Source of the DNA: Spirochaetaceae bacterium
Lineage (GTDB): Bacteria; Spirochaetota; Spirochaetia; Treponematales; Breznakiellaceae
NCBI GenBank assembly: GCA_031269165.1
Contig: JAISZQ010000338.1
Coordinates: 1-18,907, forward strand
Direction of reading: 5' to 3'
DNA: 18,907 bases
A program made the translations under genes and the position numbers. Shown here piece after piece: positions 18,799 through 18,907 of the stretch (position 1 is its first letter; every line of letters begins with the position of its first letter). The notes below the pieces were generated by a model that worked only from the letters and a program-made list of their open reading frames with translations, did no database searches and had not been told where the DNA came from.

Positions 18799-18907
18799 CT
18801 GTCAACAACTTAAGAATTTTGGTCCGCGAATGGCGCGAATAAATACGAATGATACATACCCAACAGCGCGTATTCGCAACGCCATGTATGGCGCATATTC
18901 GCGTACA
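18799..18907. repeat. CTGTCAACAACTTAAG element, second tandem unit, cut by window end
   Basis: Matches the first 109 bases of 18600-18784 with one difference (CCCAACAGC instead of CCCATCAGC). The repeat period is 199 bp. The array probably continues past the window. Confidence 0.88.

Noticed and set aside
18600..18907. CRISPR array, because of regularly spaced repeats
   Set aside because: The repeated unit is about 185 bp with a 14-nt constant spacer, so it is a tandem MITE-like repeat. No 20-50 bp repeats with variable 30-40 bp spacers exist, and no cas gene is present.

Overview
The window looks like chromosomal DNA of a Treponema-like spirochaete, possibly a gut or termite-gut lineage. 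This is inferred from the overall resemblance of the proteins (HD-GYP/YraN block, CUT1 sugar uptake with a SASA-family esterase, YejA-type lipid-free binding protein) and from intergenic space packed with short palindromic repeats. I could not run a search, so the genus is a best guess. No tRNA, rRNA, CRISPR array, transposase or phage gene was seen.

Layout. (1) 1-113, minus: the start of a MATE-family exporter that runs off the left edge. (2) 307-3565, plus: a sugar ABC uptake operon (lipoprotein binding protein and two permeases, no ATPase) behind a strong promoter that overlaps a perfect 20-bp palindrome. (3) 3749-4538, plus: a lower-GC two-gene cassette with its own promoter, made of a small DUF5678-like protein that overlaps a retropepsin-like aspartic protease gene out of frame. 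(4) 4598-7263, plus: a LacI-family regulator followed by a SASA-family carbohydrate esterase. The regulator has a half-match to the palindrome at its own start, so it probably controls both itself and the sugar operon. Together these genes suggest uptake and deacetylation of an acetylated plant oligosaccharide. (5) 7143-9090: repeats around a minus-strand guanine-deaminase-like gene. (6) 9215-11831, plus: murB carrying an in-frame hairpin-rich insertion, an orphan single-TM protein, then a small membrane protein overlapping a PtsN-like EIIA. (7) 11832-12681: an 850-bp gene-free nest of repeats with a perfect 16-bp terminal inverted repeat. (8) 12682-14568, plus: a YejA-type peptide-binding protein without its transporter. 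(9) 14839-17966, minus: a tightly coupled set of HD-GYP-like protein, YraN, a 65-aa protein and an Asn/Gly/Arg-rich zinc-motif protein, followed after a short gap by MTA/SAH nucleosidase. (10) 17967-18907: only repeats, ending in a tandem 199-bp array cut by the window edge.

The most distinctive signals are: several genes whose -10 box lies only 6-8 nt before the ATG with no Shine-Dalgarno (probable leaderless mRNAs); repeat DNA that has become coding sequence (an insert of about 50 residues in MurB, and repeat-derived C-termini on the esterase and YejA); at least four separate families of palindromic, MITE-like repeats; and the overlapping DUF5678-like/retropepsin pair, which is my best candidate for an undescribed small system.
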